Assembly (NCBI RefSeq): GCF_001281385.1
Contig: NZ_CP006911.1
Coordinates: 434,001-498,000 of the forward strand
Length of the DNA: 64,000 bases
DNA from: Candidatus Pseudothioglobus singularis PS1
GTDB taxonomy: Bacteria; Pseudomonadota; Gammaproteobacteria; PS1; Pseudothioglobaceae
Direction of reading: 5' to 3'
Both the position numbers and the translations under genes were made by a program. The notes beneath the pieces are model-generated. The model saw only the letters and a program-made list of their open reading frames with translations, was not told the DNA's origin and ran no database searches. Numbering within the stretch: the first letter of the stretch is position 1; each line of letters starts with the position of its first letter. Positions 9,331 to 20,278 of the stretch are shown piece by piece.

Positions 9331-12300
9331 TTGAAAGATTTATTACAAATTTTAAAACAGCAAAATAAAGAACAAGATTTTGATGCAATTAGAGTTGGTT
9401 TAGCTTCTCCTGAAAAGATTCGTTCTTGGTCTTTTGGTGAAGTTAAAAAGCCAGAAACAATAAACTATAGAACCTTTAAGCCAGAAAGAGAAGGTTTATT
9501 TTGTGCTAAGATTTTTGGTCCAATGAAAGACTTTGAGTGCTTGTGCGGTAAATACAAACGTATGAAGTTTAGAAATGTTGTTTGCGAAAAATGCGGTGTT
9601 GAGGTTACGCTTTCTAAAGTAAGAAGAGAGAGAATGGGGCATATAGAGCTTGCAGCTCCAGTAGCCCATATCTGGTACTTAAAGTCATTGCCATCTAGAT
9701 TAGGTCTTCTTATGGATATGACGCTTAAAGATATTGAAAGAGTATTGTATTTTGAAGCTTTTTTGGTAACTGATCCAGGTAGTACTCCATTAATTAAGAA
9801 ACAACTTCTTACTGAAGAGATGTATTTTGACGCACTTGATCAGTATGGTGATGATGAGTTTGTTGCTAAGATGGGCGCTGAAGCTATGCAAGATGTTCTT
9901 TCTGAAATGCAGCTTGAAAAAGAAGCGGCTAATTTACGTGAAGATGCACTAAATACAAAATCTCAAACTAAACTTAAGAAAATTAATAAAAGACTTAAGC
10001 TTGTCGACTCATTAATTAAATCTGGAAATAAACCTGAGTGGATGGTTCTTAATGTGCTCCCAATTTTACCACCTGATTTAAGACCGCTTGTTCCACTGGA
10101 CGGTGGTCGATTTGCAACATCTGACTTGAATGATCTTTATCGTCGAGTAATTAACAGAAACAATCGTCTTGGTAGGCTTTTGGAGTTAGATGCACCTGAA
10201 ATAATTGTCAGAAATGAGAAGCGTATGCTCCAAGAAGCTGTCGATTCATTAATTGATAACGGTAGACGTGGTCGTGCTGTTATGGGTAATAACAGGCGTC
10301 CTCTCAAGTCGATTGCAGATATGATTAAAGGAAAGCAAGGTCGATTCCGTCAAAACTTGCTTGGAAAGAGAGTTGATTATTCTGGACGCTCAGTTATTGT
10401 TTGTGGTCCATACCTAAAACTCCACCAATGCGGTCTTCCGAAGAAGATGGCATTAGAGCTATTTAAACCATTCATCTACAACCGCCTTCAGGCCAATGGA
10501 CTTGCTTCAACAATTAAGGCTGCTAAAAAAATGGTTGAAAGCGAAATCCCTGAGGTTTGGGATATTCTTGAGCGTGTTGTTCATCAGCATCCAGTTCTTT
10601 TAAATCGTGCACCAACACTTCATAGACTTGGAATTCAAGCTTTTGAACCTTTACTAATTGAAGGCAAGGCTATTCAGCTTCATCCACTTGTTTGTACAGC
10701 TTTTAATGCTGACTTTGATGGTGATCAAATGGCTGTCCATGTCCCACTTTCAGAAGAAGCTCAGTTAGAAGCAAGAACACTCATGTTGGCCTCTAATAAT
10801 ATACTTCACCTTGCAAGTGGTGATCCAATTATTATTCCTTCACAAGATGTTATTCTTGGGCTTTATTATATGACTCGAGAGATGGTCAATCAAAAGGGCG
10901 AAGGTATGGTTTTTGCAAATACCAATGAAGCTCTTGCAGCTTACGATTCTAAACTAGTCAGTCTTCACTCTATGATTAAGCTTAGGGTTCAGGATTATGA
11001 AAAGACAGATTCTGGCTTTGTTCCTAGCACGACTCGAATAGTTGATACAACTATTGGAAGAGCGATTTTCTCTAGAATTCTACCCAAAGGTTTGTCATTT
11101 GACTTAATTAACGAAGCTTTGACAAAAAAGGTAGTATCAAACTTAATTCATGTTTGTTATAGAACTCAAGAACTCAAAGAAACAGTTATCTTTGCAGATC
11201 AAATGATGTACATGGGTTTTGAGTATTCAACTAAATCTGGTATTTCATTTTGCTCGAATGATATGATTATTCCAAGTGAAAAATCTGAAATGATTGACAA
11301 AGCGAATAATCAAATCAAAGATGTCCAGCAGCAATTTGCATCTGGAGTTGTAACAAATGGTGAGCGCTATAATAAAGTCATTGATATTTGGTCTAGAACT
11401 TCTGAGGAAGTTGCAAAGGCGATGATGGACAAAGTTGGCTATGAAGACATAACAGATTCTGAAGGAAAGACTGAAAAGAAACCATCTTTTAATTCAATCT
11501 ATATGATGGCAGACTCTGGTGCTCGAGGTTCTCCTGCACAAATCAGGCAGTTAGCTGGAATGCGTGGTCTGATGGCCAAGCCAGATGGTTCAATTATTGA
11601 GACTCCAATTACAAGTAACTTCCGTGAAGGTCTTAATAACATGCAGTACTTTATTTCAACACACGGAGCCCGAAAGGGTCTAGCAGATACGGCTTTAAAA
11701 ACTGCTAACTCTGGTTATTTGACTAGACGACTAGTGGATGTTGGACAAGACCTAGTGGTCACTGAAGAAGATTGTGGCACTGAAAATGGTCTCGTTATGA
11801 AGGCTGTTATTGATGGTGGCAATGTGGTTCAAACATTGGGTTCTGCCGTTCTTGGTAGAATTGTCTCTGAAGATGTTTTAATGCCAAATAGTAATAAAGT
11901 ATTTTTAGAAAAAGACCATTTAATAACCTTATCCGATTCTGACCGTATCAATGAGTTAGGGATTGAATTTATTAAAGTAAGGTCTGCCATTACTTGCGAA
12001 ATATCATATGGTGTGTGCGCGTCTTGTTATGGTAATGATATGGCAAGAGGACATAAGATTGGAGTCGGTGAAGCAGTTGGAGTGATTGCTGCTCAATCGA
12101 TTGGTGAGCCAGGGACACAGCTCACAATGCGTACTTTCCACATTGGTGGTGCTGCTAGTTCATCAACTGCTGTCAATAGTATTAATATTGGCGCCAGCGG
12201 TATAGTGCACTATGAGAATATGAAATCAATTACCAATGCAAATGGAGATTTAGTTGTTGTTTCAAGATCTTCAGAAGCCTCTATAAGAAATGATTTAGGA

Positions 12301-13518
12301 CAAGTAAAGGAAAGATATAAACTTCCTTATGGTGCTGTAGTTCATTTTAAAGATGGTGGTAAAGTTAAGGTAAAAGATAAGATTGCTGACTGGGATCCTC
12401 ATACTCATCCAATCATTGCTGAAAACTCTGGAAGAGTTTCTTTTATTGACTTTGTTGAGGGTAAAACTGTTGTAAAGAGCTCTGATCCCCTTACAGGACT
12501 CACTTTCTTTGAGATGATTGAAGAAACAGAGAGGACTTCAGCAGCTAAAGATATGAAGCCAATGATCAAGCTGGTTGATAAAAAAGATAAGAAATCTATT
12601 CTATCTACTCACTACTTGCCTTCAGGTGTCAAAATTAATCTTGAAGATGGACAGCTTATTGCTGCAGGTGAAATACTTGCAAAGATTCCTAAAGCTGTTT
12701 CAAAAACGAGTGATATTACAGGTGGTTTGCCACGCGTTGCAGATTTATTTGAGGCTAGAAAAGCAAAGGATCATGCTATTCTTGCTGAGAATGCGGGTGT
12801 TGTTAGTTTCGGAAGCCCAACTAAATCTAAAGTACGTATGCTGATTACCAATGAAGAGGGTGACGTTACTGAAATGATGATTCATCATTGGAGAGCAATC
12901 AATGTATTTGATGGTGAAACCGTTGAGAAGGGTGATGTGATTTCTGATGGCCCTTCAAATCCTCATGATATTCTTAGATTATTGGGTGTTGAGGCTTTGG
13001 CTAACTACATTGTAAAAGAAGTTCAAAATGTTTATCGACTTCAGGGCGTTAAGATTTCTGACAAGCATATTGAAGTTGTCGTAAAGCAAATGCTTAGAAA
13101 AGTTGAAATTCTTGATAACGGTGATTCAAACTATGTGAATGGTGAAACTGCTGAACATGCTCATGTTGTTGAGAAAAATAAGCAATTAAAGGCCCAGAAT
13201 AAGAAGGAAATTGTTTTCCAGAGATTATTAATGGGAATTACTAAAGCTTCATTATCTACTGAGTCGTTTATCTCTGCCGCTTCATTCCAAGAAACAACAA
13301 GAGTTCTTACTGAGGCTTCGATTACAGGAAGAGTCGATGACCTTAGAGGCCTTAAAGAGAATGTAATTGTAGGTAGGCTTATTCCTGCTGGTACAGGTTT
13401 TAAGCATCATCAAGAGAAGAGGAAAAAGCGTGTAGCTGATTCTTTTATGCAAACTAGTGAAGCGGAGCAAGAGCTGTCAGAGCAGCTAAGTGAAGTCGAA
13501 GCAGAAGCTGAAGAATAA
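9331..13518 (+). CDS. rpoC: DNA-directed RNA polymerase subunit beta prime
   Basis: This 1395-residue subunit carries the catalytic magnesium site [16 protein letters not shown], the N-terminal zinc motif [20 protein letters not shown], and the second zinc cluster around [33 protein letters not shown] in the trigger-loop region is intact. Translation starts at TTG 9331, with TAGGAGA centred about 8 bases upstream; no in-frame ATG fits the family start. The operon ends at the strong terminator about 20 bases after the stop codon. Confidence 0.98.
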   Translation: MKDLLQILKQQNKEQDFDAIRVGLASPEKIRSWSFGEVKKPETINYRTFKPEREGLFCAKIFGPMKDFECLCGKYKRMKFRNVVCEKCGVEVTLSKVRRERMGHIELAAPVAHIWYLKSLPSRLGLLMDMTLKDIERVLYFEAFLVTDPGSTPLIKKQLLTEEMYFDALDQYGDDEFVAKMGAEAMQDVLSEMQLEKEAANLREDALNTKSQTKLKKINKRLKLVDSLIKSGNKPEWMVLNVLPILPPDLRPLVPLDGGRFATSDLNDLYRRVINRNNRLGRLLELDAPEIIVRNEKRMLQEAVDSLIDNGRRGRAVMGNNRRPLKSIADMIKGKQGRFRQNLLGKRVDYSGRSVIVCGPYLKLHQCGLPKKMALELFKPFIYNRLQANGLASTIKAAKKMVESEIPEVWDILERVVHQHPVLLNRAPTLHRLGIQAFEPLLIEGKAIQLHPLVCTAFNADFDGDQMAVHVPLSEEAQLEARTLMLASNNILHLASGDPIIIPSQDVILGLYYMTREMVNQKGEGMVFANTNEALAAYDSKLVSLHSMIKLRVQDYEKTDSGFVPSTTRIVDTTIGRAIFSRILPKGLSFDLINEALTKKVVSNLIHVCYRTQELKETVIFADQMMYMGFEYSTKSGISFCSNDMIIPSEKSEMIDKANNQIKDVQQQFASGVVTNGERYNKVIDIWSRTSEEVAKAMMDKVGYEDITDSEGKTEKKPSFNSIYMMADSGARGSPAQIRQLAGMRGLMAKPDGSIIETPITSNFREGLNNMQYFISTHGARKGLADTALKTANSGYLTRRLVDVGQDLVVTEEDCGTENGLVMKAVIDGGNVVQTLGSAVLGRIVSEDVLMPNSNKVFLEKDHLITLSDSDRINELGIEFIKVRSAITCEISYGVCASCYGNDMARGHKIGVGEAVGVIAAQSIGEPGTQLTMRTFHIGGAASSSTAVNSINIGASGIVHYENMKSITNANGDLVVVSRSSEASIRNDLGQVKERYKLPYGAVVHFKDGGKVKVKDKIADWDPHTHPIIAENSGRVSFIDFVEGKTVVKSSDPLTGLTFFEMIEETERTSAAKDMKPMIKLVDKKDKKSILSTHYLPSGVKINLEDGQLIAAGEILAKIPKAVSKTSDITGGLPRVADLFEARKAKDHAILAENAGVVSFGSPTKSKVRMLITNEEGDVTEMMIHHWRAINVFDGETVEKGDVISDGPSNPHDILRLLGVEALANYIVKEVQNVYRLQGVKISDKHIEVVVKQMLRKVEILDNGDSNYVNGETAEHAHVVEKNKQLKAQNKKEIVFQRLLMGITKASLSTESFISAASFQETTRVLTEASITGRVDDLRGLKENVIVGRLIPAGTGFKHHQEKRKKRVADSFMQTSEAEQELSEQLSEVEAEAEE

Positions 13519-13535
13519 TTAAGCTTAAAGCGATG

Positions 13536-13574
13536 AAGGGGATTTCATTTATTAAATGAAATCCCCTTTTTTTT
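13536..13574 (+). terminator. Terminator of the rpoBC operon
   Basis: A 15-bp stem, including GGGGATTTCATTT at 13538-13550 paired with 13554-13566, has a 3-base loop and is followed by eight T bases (13567-13574). It is a textbook Rho-independent terminator placed directly after rpoC. Confidence 0.95.
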
Positions 13575-13634
13575 ATTCCCTTTTCTTAAGATTATTTTCA
13601 GGGGGGTATTCTAAAGTTTTCATAAACTTGGTAA

Positions 13635-13643
13635 TGATAAAAT
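13635..13643 (+). promoter_or_regulatory. Extended -10 promoter element of trpE
   Basis: TGATAAAAT fits an extended -10 element (TG-N-TAAAAT). No good -35 is visible; TTTTCA lies 15 bases upstream. The -10 ends only 6 bases before the trpE ATG at 13650, so the transcript may start at or next to the start codon. Confidence 0.45.
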
Positions 13644-13649
13644 ACATTT

Positions 13650-15104
13650 ATGGAAAAATCTCAATTCAATAGTCTTATTGAAAAAGGCTTTAATCACATT
13701 CCTCTCTCAAGAGAGGTTTTAGTAGATACTGATACGCCTCTCGCTTTGTATCTTAAATTAGCAAATAATCCCTATAGCTATTTTTTAGAATCAGTACAGG
13801 GAGGTGAAAAATGGGGGCGTTACTCATTTGTTGGGCTAGCTGCAGAGACAGTTATTAAGGTGAATGATTACGATGTTTCAATCGAAAAAAAAGGGAAGCT
13901 GAATAAGCAATATAAAGTAGAAGACCCTCTTACATGGATTGAAGATTATCAAAGTAAATTTAAGGTTCCACAATTAGATGAACTGCCAGATTTCAATGGG
14001 GGATTTGTTGGATATTTTGGCTATGAAATTATTAAATATATTGAGCCAAAACTCAAAAACATAAAAAAGAAAGATGAGCTTAATGTTCCAGATATTCTAT
14101 TGATGGTTTCAAACGATTTGTTGGTTGTCGATAATTTAACCAGTAAGGTTCATATCATTACTCACATTAATCCTGAGAAAGAGTCATTTGAGGATGGACT
14201 GTCAAAACTAAATATAATTGAAAAAAATATTAGAGAGCTATTTAATTTTGAATCAACATCCACTGAAAAGATTGAGTCTGAGGATTTTGTTTCCAGTTTT
14301 GGTAAAGAGGGCTTTATTAATGCAGTTGAAAAAGTTCAGAAATATATAACTGCAGGAGATGTTATGCAGGTTGTTCCATCTCAAAGATTAAGTTGTTCAT
14401 TTAAGTCAGACCCTATAGAGCTATATCGTCAACTTAGAATACTAAATCCTTCTCCTTATATGTACTTTCTGAATCTAGATGGTTTTGCTATAGTTGGATC
14501 ATCTCCTGAAATTCTAACACGAGTTGATAATAATAATGTTGCAACAATAAGACCAATAGCTGGAACTCGCTCAAGAGGTAAGAATATTAAAGAAGATCTT
14601 GAAAATGAAAAAGATCTCTTGTCGGATGATAAAGAAATTGCTGAGCACTTAATGCTGATTGATTTAGGCCGGAATGATTTAGGGCGAATTGCCAAAACTG
14701 GGAGTGTGAATTTGACGGATAAAATGTTCATTGAGCGCTATTCTCACGTCATGCATATAGTCTCAAATGTTGAGTGCGAGTTAAAAGAAGATATGAGTTC
14801 AATTGATGTCTTAAAGGCTACTTTTCCAGCAGGCACTCTAAGTGGTGCTCCAAAGGTTAGGGCGATGGAGATAATTGATGAAGTAGAGACCTTAAAAAGA
14901 AATATCTATTCTGGTGCCATAGGAAATCTTTCTTGGCATGGTGGTATGGATCTTGCCATTGCCATTAGAACAGCTGTAATTAAGGATGAGGTTCTTTATG
15001 TCCAAGCTGGCGCAGGAATTGTTTATGACTCAATACCTGAGATGGAATGGCAAGAAACAATGGATAAGGCTCAAGCCCTAATAAAGGCTGCACAAAATAT
15101 ATAG
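13650..15104 (+). CDS. trpE: Anthranilate synthase component I
   Basis: TrpE makes anthranilate from chorismate, the first step of tryptophan synthesis, using ammonia supplied by TrpG. The 484-residue protein has the N-terminal feedback-site segment SYFLESVQGGEKWGRYSFVG near residue 45 and the catalytic core with PIAGTRSRG, LGRNDLGR and ATFPAGTLSGAPKVRAMEII. The N-terminal LES motif favours TrpE over the related PabB. No trpG, trpD or attenuator peptide is adjacent, and dnaE follows 114 bases later, so it appears to be a lone transcription unit. No Shine-Dalgarno sequence precedes the ATG. Confidence 0.93.
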   Translation: MEKSQFNSLIEKGFNHIPLSREVLVDTDTPLALYLKLANNPYSYFLESVQGGEKWGRYSFVGLAAETVIKVNDYDVSIEKKGKLNKQYKVEDPLTWIEDYQSKFKVPQLDELPDFNGGFVGYFGYEIIKYIEPKLKNIKKKDELNVPDILLMVSNDLLVVDNLTSKVHIITHINPEKESFEDGLSKLNIIEKNIRELFNFESTSTEKIESEDFVSSFGKEGFINAVEKVQKYITAGDVMQVVPSQRLSCSFKSDPIELYRQLRILNPSPYMYFLNLDGFAIVGSSPEILTRVDNNNVATIRPIAGTRSRGKNIKEDLENEKDLLSDDKEIAEHLMLIDLGRNDLGRIAKTGSVNLTDKMFIERYSHVMHIVSNVECELKEDMSSIDVLKATFPAGTLSGAPKVRAMEIIDEVETLKRNIYSGAIGNLSWHGGMDLAIAIRTAVIKDEVLYVQAGAGIVYDSIPEMEWQETMDKAQALIKAAQNI

Positions 15105-15218
15105 GTTTACTTAAGTATTTTCCTCTATATAGTCTAATTTAAATAATTTTATAAAAAGCCAAAGGCGAAATATAAAATTGTTTGTAAAATATGATTTTAA
15201 TTACCATATTTTTTTTAA

Positions 15219-18200
15219 ATGAATTCTGTGGATTTTGTTCATCTTCAATGCCAAAGCGAATATTCTGTAAAGAATAGTTTAGTTCGCATATCAAATCTGA
15301 TTGATAGTGTGAAAGATTTAGGTATGAAAAGTGTCGCACTTACAGATGATATGAGTCTTTTTTCAGCAATTAAATTTTATCAAAAAGCTATTAATGCTGG
15401 AATAAAGCCAATCATTGGAGCAAAGATTTCATTGTCTTATGAAGAGGGTCATTATGATGTTCTTTTGCTTTGCCAGAATCATGAAGGATACTTGAACCTT
15501 TCTGAGCTTATTTCAAAAGCCTATTTGAATGAACAAGGCATTTCTATTGTAAGTGTTACAGAAGAGCAACTGATAACTCATCAGAAAGGCTTATTAATGA
15601 TTGCATCTCCTGCCTCTTCAGACATTTCAAAATATCTGTTATCTAATAATTTTGAGATTGCAAAAAAAACAGCTTTGAAGTGGAAGTCTGTTTTTAAGGA
15701 TCGCTACTACATGTCAGTTCAGAGAACTGAAAGGCCATTGGATGAAAGCTTACTTAACCTAATAATTGATTTAGGATTAGAAGTAGAGGTTCCAATTGTA
15801 GCGACTAATGATGTCCAGTTTATAGATCAAAATGACTTCGAAGCTCACGAAGCTAGAATTTGTATTGCGGAAGGTGGATTATTAGATGATGCAAGAAGAT
15901 CTAAAAACTTTAGTAACCACCAATATTTGAAAACTTCTGAAGAAATGTTGTTGTTGTTTGAGGATTACCCTCAAGTTATTAAAAATAGCTCTGAAATTGC
16001 AAAGCGTTGTAATCTTCATTTTGAACTTTTTGAGAAGAACTATCTTCCACTTTTTCCAACACCAGAGGGTATGTCAATTGCTGATTTTTTTAGTCAAGAG
16101 TCAAAAAAAGGTCTTGAAGTTAGACTTAAAGACCTTGAAGTGAATAAAAAATTTTATATTGAAAGATTAAATTTTGAACTTTCAGTAATATTAGAAATGG
16201 ACTTTCCAGGTTATTTTTTAATTGTTTCTGATTTCATCAGATGGGCAAAAGAAAATGGCATTCCTGTGGGTCCGGGGCGAGGCTCTGGAGCTGGATCTCT
16301 TGTTGCATGGGCCCTTTCAATTACAAATGTTGATCCAATTGAGCATGATCTTTTATTCGAACGTTTTTTAAATCCTGAGCGTATTTCTATGCCAGATTTT
16401 GATATAGATTTTTGTACAGATAGGCGTGATGAAGTTATTGCGTACGTTGCTGAAAAATATGGATCTGAAAAAGTTTCTCAAATAATTACTTATGGAACTA
16501 TGGCTGCAAAAGGAGTTGTTAGGGATGTTGGAAGAGTGCTTGGCCATCCTTATGGATTTAGCGATCAAATATCAAAAATGATTCCAAATGAGTTAAAAAT
16601 GACCTTGGATAAAGCCCTCGTGGATTCCGTAGAACTAAAATCTAGATATGATTCAGAAGAAAGTGTATCAACCTTGATAGACTTGTCACAAGACCTTGAA
16701 GGAATTATTAGAAATGTTGGGACTCATGCTGGAGGCGTGGTTATTGCGCCAAGTAAGATTAGTGACTTCTGTCCAATCTATAAAGGTTCTGATGAATCAG
16801 ATGTAGTGGTCTCACAATTTGATAAAGATGATGTTGAGGCTGTAGGATTAGTCAAGTTTGACTTTCTAGGTCTATCAAATTTAACTGTCATGGATAAGGC
16901 AGTAAAGATCATAGCCAAAAAAGGCCTTAGTAAGGAATTAATTGATATTGATAAACTGAAACTGGATGATCCTAAAGTATTTAAGCTTCTTCAAGATTGT
17001 GATACAACAGGTGTTTTTCAGCTAGAGTCTGAAGGAATGCGTGGTTATTTAAAAAAACTTAAGGCGGACTGTTTTGAAGATATTGTAGCCATGTTAGCGT
17101 TATATAGGCCTGGGCCTCTTGATGCGGGTATGGTTGATGATTATATTCAAGTAAAGCATGGTGCAAAGGTGAGGTACCCACACCAAATGCTTGAAGAAAT
17201 TCTAAAGCCAACTAATGGTGTATTTTTATATCAAGAGCAGGTTATGAAATCTGCTCAAATTATGGCTGGATACTCTTTAGGTGGTGCAGATATCTTAAGA
17301 CGTGCAATGGGTAAAAAGAAGGTTGAGGAGATGGCTCAGCAGCGTGAAGTATTTGTAAACGGCGCCTCTAAGAAAAATATTGATGAGAAAAAAGCAAATG
17401 AAATATTTGATCTTATTGATAAGTTCTCTGGTTATGGGTTCAATAAATCCCATTCGGTAGCCTACGCCTATATTTCATATCAGACGGCATGGCTTAAGGC
17501 TCACTTTCCAGCGCCATTTATGGCCGCTGTTTTGTCCGGCGTTATGGATGATACTGATCGAGTTGCTTTTACAGTTGGAGAGTCAAAGAAAAAAGGAGTT
17601 AAAGTTATTTCTCCAGATATCAATCAATCAGAGTATGAATTTAGTATAAATGATAATAAAACAATTGTTTATGGTCTTGGAGCAATCAAAGGGGTTGGTG
17701 AGGCGCTGGTAAATGAAATTGTCCTTGAAAGAGAACAAAATGGTGACTATTTAGATATTTTTGATTTTTGCTTTCGAATACAGAAAAAATATTTAAACCG
17801 CAGGGCTATTGAAGCGCTTATTTATGCTGGTGCATTTGATATCTTTGATATTAAAAGAGCTACTTTAATATCAACTTATCCAAGTGCGGTCAGACAAGCA
17901 GAGCAAAGACAAAGTGATCTATCAAAAGGCCAAAGTAGTCTTTTTTCTGATGTTGATAGTCATATTGAGTATGAAAAGAAATACATAAAAGGTGATTTTT
18001 TATCTTTTAAAAATATTATGATGTATGAAAAAAAGGTCATGGGTTACTATTTAGATCGACATCCTACTGACTGGTATAAAGCAGACTTAAAGTCAATTGT
18101 TTGCACGTTACCAAAAGACATTGTGTTTAGAAATAATCGAGATGTAAGAATACTATCTCTTATATCTGACATTGTTTACAGAAATACAAGAAAAGGACAG

Positions 18201-18629
18201 ATGGCTAGCATAACTATTGAAGATTCAGAAAGAAAGATAAATGCAGCAATTTTTTCTCAAAAGTTAGCGCAAACTAGTGAAAAATTAGTTTTAGACGAGG
18301 TGGTGGTCATTTCTGGAAAAGTCAATAAAGATTTTAGAGAACAGTGGCAAGTTGTTGTAGACAGAGTAGATTCAGTAGATAAAGTTCAATTAAAATTTGC
18401 AAAATATTTAAAAATTCATCTGAGTCAAAAAAATAAAAATGACTATATAGAGTTATGTAGTTTGCTAAAAGAATATCATGGATCTTGCCCAGTGATTATA
18501 GAGTACGAATCAGAACAATCTTCAGGAAGAATACCATTATCAGAGGAGTTTGATGTATCACTGGATCGAGAATTGCTAGATTCAATTGAAAAAAAATTAG
18601 GGCACGGGAAATACAAGATTAACTATTAA
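15219..18629 (+). CDS. dnaE: DNA polymerase III subunit alpha
   Basis: This is the replicative polymerase catalytic subunit, 1136 residues (E. coli 1160). The N-terminal PHP domain begins FVHLQCQSEYSVKNSL. The polymerase core has GPGRGSGAGSLVAWAL and PDFDIDFCTDRRDEVI, whose aspartates coordinate the metal ions, and YQEQVMKSAQIMAGYSLGGA. A helix-hairpin-helix region and an OB-fold segment follow. There is no clear Shine-Dalgarno sequence before ATG 15219, which sits after a T-run. The C-terminal region is somewhat short. The gene stands alone, converging on coaBC. Confidence 0.96.
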   Translation: MNSVDFVHLQCQSEYSVKNSLVRISNLIDSVKDLGMKSVALTDDMSLFSAIKFYQKAINAGIKPIIGAKISLSYEEGHYDVLLLCQNHEGYLNLSELISKAYLNEQGISIVSVTEEQLITHQKGLLMIASPASSDISKYLLSNNFEIAKKTALKWKSVFKDRYYMSVQRTERPLDESLLNLIIDLGLEVEVPIVATNDVQFIDQNDFEAHEARICIAEGGLLDDARRSKNFSNHQYLKTSEEMLLLFEDYPQVIKNSSEIAKRCNLHFELFEKNYLPLFPTPEGMSIADFFSQESKKGLEVRLKDLEVNKKFYIERLNFELSVILEMDFPGYFLIVSDFIRWAKENGIPVGPGRGSGAGSLVAWALSITNVDPIEHDLLFERFLNPERISMPDFDIDFCTDRRDEVIAYVAEKYGSEKVSQIITYGTMAAKGVVRDVGRVLGHPYGFSDQISKMIPNELKMTLDKALVDSVELKSRYDSEESVSTLIDLSQDLEGIIRNVGTHAGGVVIAPSKISDFCPIYKGSDESDVVVSQFDKDDVEAVGLVKFDFLGLSNLTVMDKAVKIIAKKGLSKELIDIDKLKLDDPKVFKLLQDCDTTGVFQLESEGMRGYLKKLKADCFEDIVAMLALYRPGPLDAGMVDDYIQVKHGAKVRYPHQMLEEILKPTNGVFLYQEQVMKSAQIMAGYSLGGADILRRAMGKKKVEEMAQQREVFVNGASKKNIDEKKANEIFDLIDKFSGYGFNKSHSVAYAYISYQTAWLKAHFPAPFMAAVLSGVMDDTDRVAFTVGESKKKGVKVISPDINQSEYEFSINDNKTIVYGLGAIKGVGEALVNEIVLEREQNGDYLDIFDFCFRIQKKYLNRRAIEALIYAGAFDIFDIKRATLISTYPSAVRQAEQRQSDLSKGQSSLFSDVDSHIEYEKKYIKGDFLSFKNIMMYEKKVMGYYLDRHPTDWYKADLKSIVCTLPKDIVFRNNRDVRILSLISDIVYRNTRKGQMASITIEDSERKINAAIFSQKLAQTSEKLVLDEVVVISGKVNKDFREQWQVVVDRVDSVDKVQLKFAKYLKIHLSQKNKNDYIELCSLLKEYHGSCPVIIEYESEQSSGRIPLSEEFDVSLDRELLDSIEKKLGHGKYKINY

Positions 18630-18920
18630 AAGTAACTATCAGACATAATAGTTTTTTAACCCTTGAGATGACCCTTAAAGTCTTAATATTAATCGAATTA
18701 TTACACTATTTAATACCAATTCAATACTATTATATTGAGGGCAAAATTCAGTCAAAAAATAAAATATTGGTTACTTATAATTTTTAATAAGAGTGGATTG
18801 AAATATCCTCTAAGCCCCTATATTAAAGGGCTAAACTTCAAAAGTTATCCGCGATTCGTTAATTTACAGACTTTCTAAATAAAGTTGAATTAGATTGATA
18901 TTTAAAAAAAATATAACTTG

Positions 18921-18949
18921 TTGATTTATATATAAAAATTAGATATGAT
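18921..18949 (+). promoter_or_regulatory. Orphan sigma-70-like promoter in the dnaE/coaBC gap
   Basis: TTGATT (18921-18926) and TATGAT (18944-18949) are spaced by 17 bases. A transcript from about 18956 would run toward coaBC in antisense and contains no open reading frame. It could make a small RNA, or it may be a chance match in AT-rich DNA. Confidence 0.3.
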
Positions 18950-19024
18950 TATTTATTAACCAAAACCGTAGAAATTACCAGTGTAGGGCTTTATTTACCT
19001 CTAAATATGAAGATATCACCAGAG

Positions 19025-19046
19025 TTATCCACAGTTTTGTGGGTAA
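19025..19046. promoter_or_regulatory. Inverted pair of DnaA-box-like sequences
   Basis: TTATCCACA at 19025-19033 is an exact match to the consensus DnaA box. TGTGGGTAA at 19038-19046 is, on the other strand, TTACCCACA, one base from consensus. They face each other across 4 bases. A weaker TTATCCGCG lies at 18845-18853. Binding is inferred only. Confidence 0.4.
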
Positions 19047-19147
19047 GTCTATTAAGCCTTGATTTATAAGCATTTGTGAAGATTAGAAATAATAATGTAT
19101 GATTTTTTGAATTACTTTCTCTGCAATAATGTGCTTGCTATTTTTTT

Positions 19148-20278
19148 CTATTTTTTCACAATCTCTTCTTTAGTAATGAAGTGAACTTCATTTTCATCTG
19201 AATTAAGACCAATTTCACTCTGAGACACATCATTGAGTATGATAGCTTCACACTGCTTGCTTGCAAGTTTCGCTCTTGCATTATCTATTAAATTTTCAGT
19301 TTCAGCCGCAAAACCAATACAAATTGGTTTTTTGTTGAGCTGGCATACACTGGCTAGAATATCTTTATTTTTGATAAGTTCGATAGTCACCGAATTATTA
19401 TTTTTTTTAATCTTGTTATTGCTAATATTTTTTGGCCTAAAATCTGCAACTGCAGCACAGCTTATAAATAAATCTTGAGACTCAATTCTTTGCATTACAG
19501 CTTTGTACATATCCTCCGCACTGACAATACGAATGACCTCAGCCCTTGTTTCAATATCTATAGATATCGAGCCAATAATTAATGTTGTCTTTGCACCTGC
19601 TTGAATGCATTCATGGGCAAGTGCCATTCCCATTTTTCCGCTACTATGATTTGAGATGTATCTCACAGGATCAATTGCCTCAATTGTGCCACCTAAGGTG
19701 ATTAAAACTTTTTTTCCACTGAGTGAGCTTGAGGTAAAAAGATCTGCTGCTTGTTTTGCAATCTCTAATGGTTCAGCTAGTCTTCCCTCACCGATATCTC
19801 CGCAAGCCTGCTCTCCAAAGCCTGGTTCAATCAAAACAATGCCTCGTTTTAGTAGAATTTTTAAATTATCTTTGATGGCTTTTGATGCAAACATTTGCTG
19901 ATTCATGGATGGCGCTAACATGACTTTGGCGTCAGTCGCCAAGATAACTGTTGACAATAAATCATCTGCCCTACCATGACAGAGTTTTGCTATTGTATTG
20001 GCTGAGGCTGGAGCTATAATAACAATATCTGACCACTTTGCTAGCTCGATATGGCTCATAGCAAGCTCAGCTTCTTTATCCCATAGGTTGCTATAAACTT
20101 TATTCTTTGATATTGTTTGAAGGGATCTCTCACTTACAAATTTTTTGCCACCATCAGTTACAATGACTCTCACTTCAGCACCTAAATCTTGAAGTCTACG
20201 AACAATATCAGGCGATTTGTATGCAGCAATTGAGCCACTTACACCTAACAGAACGCGTTTGTTGGTTAAGGTATTCAT
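19148..20278 (-). CDS. coaBC: Phosphopantothenoylcysteine decarboxylase/synthetase
   Basis: This bifunctional coenzyme A biosynthesis enzyme couples cysteine to 4'-phosphopantothenate (CoaB) and decarboxylates the product (CoaC, FMN-dependent). Of 376 residues, the N-terminal half has GVSGSIAAYK, the active-site histidine segment MSHIELAKW, PASANT, APSMNQQM and ACGDIGEGRLAEP. The C-terminal half has LITLGGTIEAIDPVRYISN and NHSSGKMG. The end is a little shorter than in E. coli. Its ATG overlaps the ribD stop codon in an ATGA junction, so the two are translationally coupled. Confidence 0.95.
   Translation of the reverse strand: MNTLTNKRVLLGVSGSIAAYKSPDIVRRLQDLGAEVRVIVTDGGKKFVSERSLQTISKNKVYSNLWDKEAELAMSHIELAKWSDIVIIAPASANTIAKLCHGRADDLLSTVILATDAKVMLAPSMNQQMFASKAIKDNLKILLKRGIVLIEPGFGEQACGDIGEGRLAEPLEIAKQAADLFTSSSLSGKKVLITLGGTIEAIDPVRYISNHSSGKMGMALAHECIQAGAKTTLIIGSISIDIETRAEVIRIVSAEDMYKAVMQRIESQDLFISCAAVADFRPKNISNNKIKKNNNSVTIELIKNKDILASVCQLNKKPICIGFAAETENLIDNARAKLASKQCEAIILNDVSQSEIGLNSDENEVHFITKEEIVKK

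Larger units (their letters stand above)
18630..19147. other. Long convergent intergenic region, AT-rich, with DnaA-box-like sites
   Basis: This is the longest gene-free stretch of the window (518 bases), between the 3' ends of dnaE and coaBC. It contains a weak 6-bp hairpin with T-run near 18634-18657 that may end dnaE, a short AGCCC/GGGCT hairpin at 18813-18832, a very AT-rich segment at about 18896-18960, a sigma-70-like promoter, and a DnaA-box pair at 19025-19046. No open reading frame or recognised RNA is seen, and there are no GATC sites. Its function is unknown. Confidence 0.6.

Noticed and set aside
18840-19050. Chromosomal origin of replication
   Set aside because: The boxes and AT-rich DNA are suggestive, but only one box is exact, no dnaA, gidA or parAB is nearby, and rpoBC and dnaE would be transcribed against replication. 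Kept only as a DnaA-site finding.
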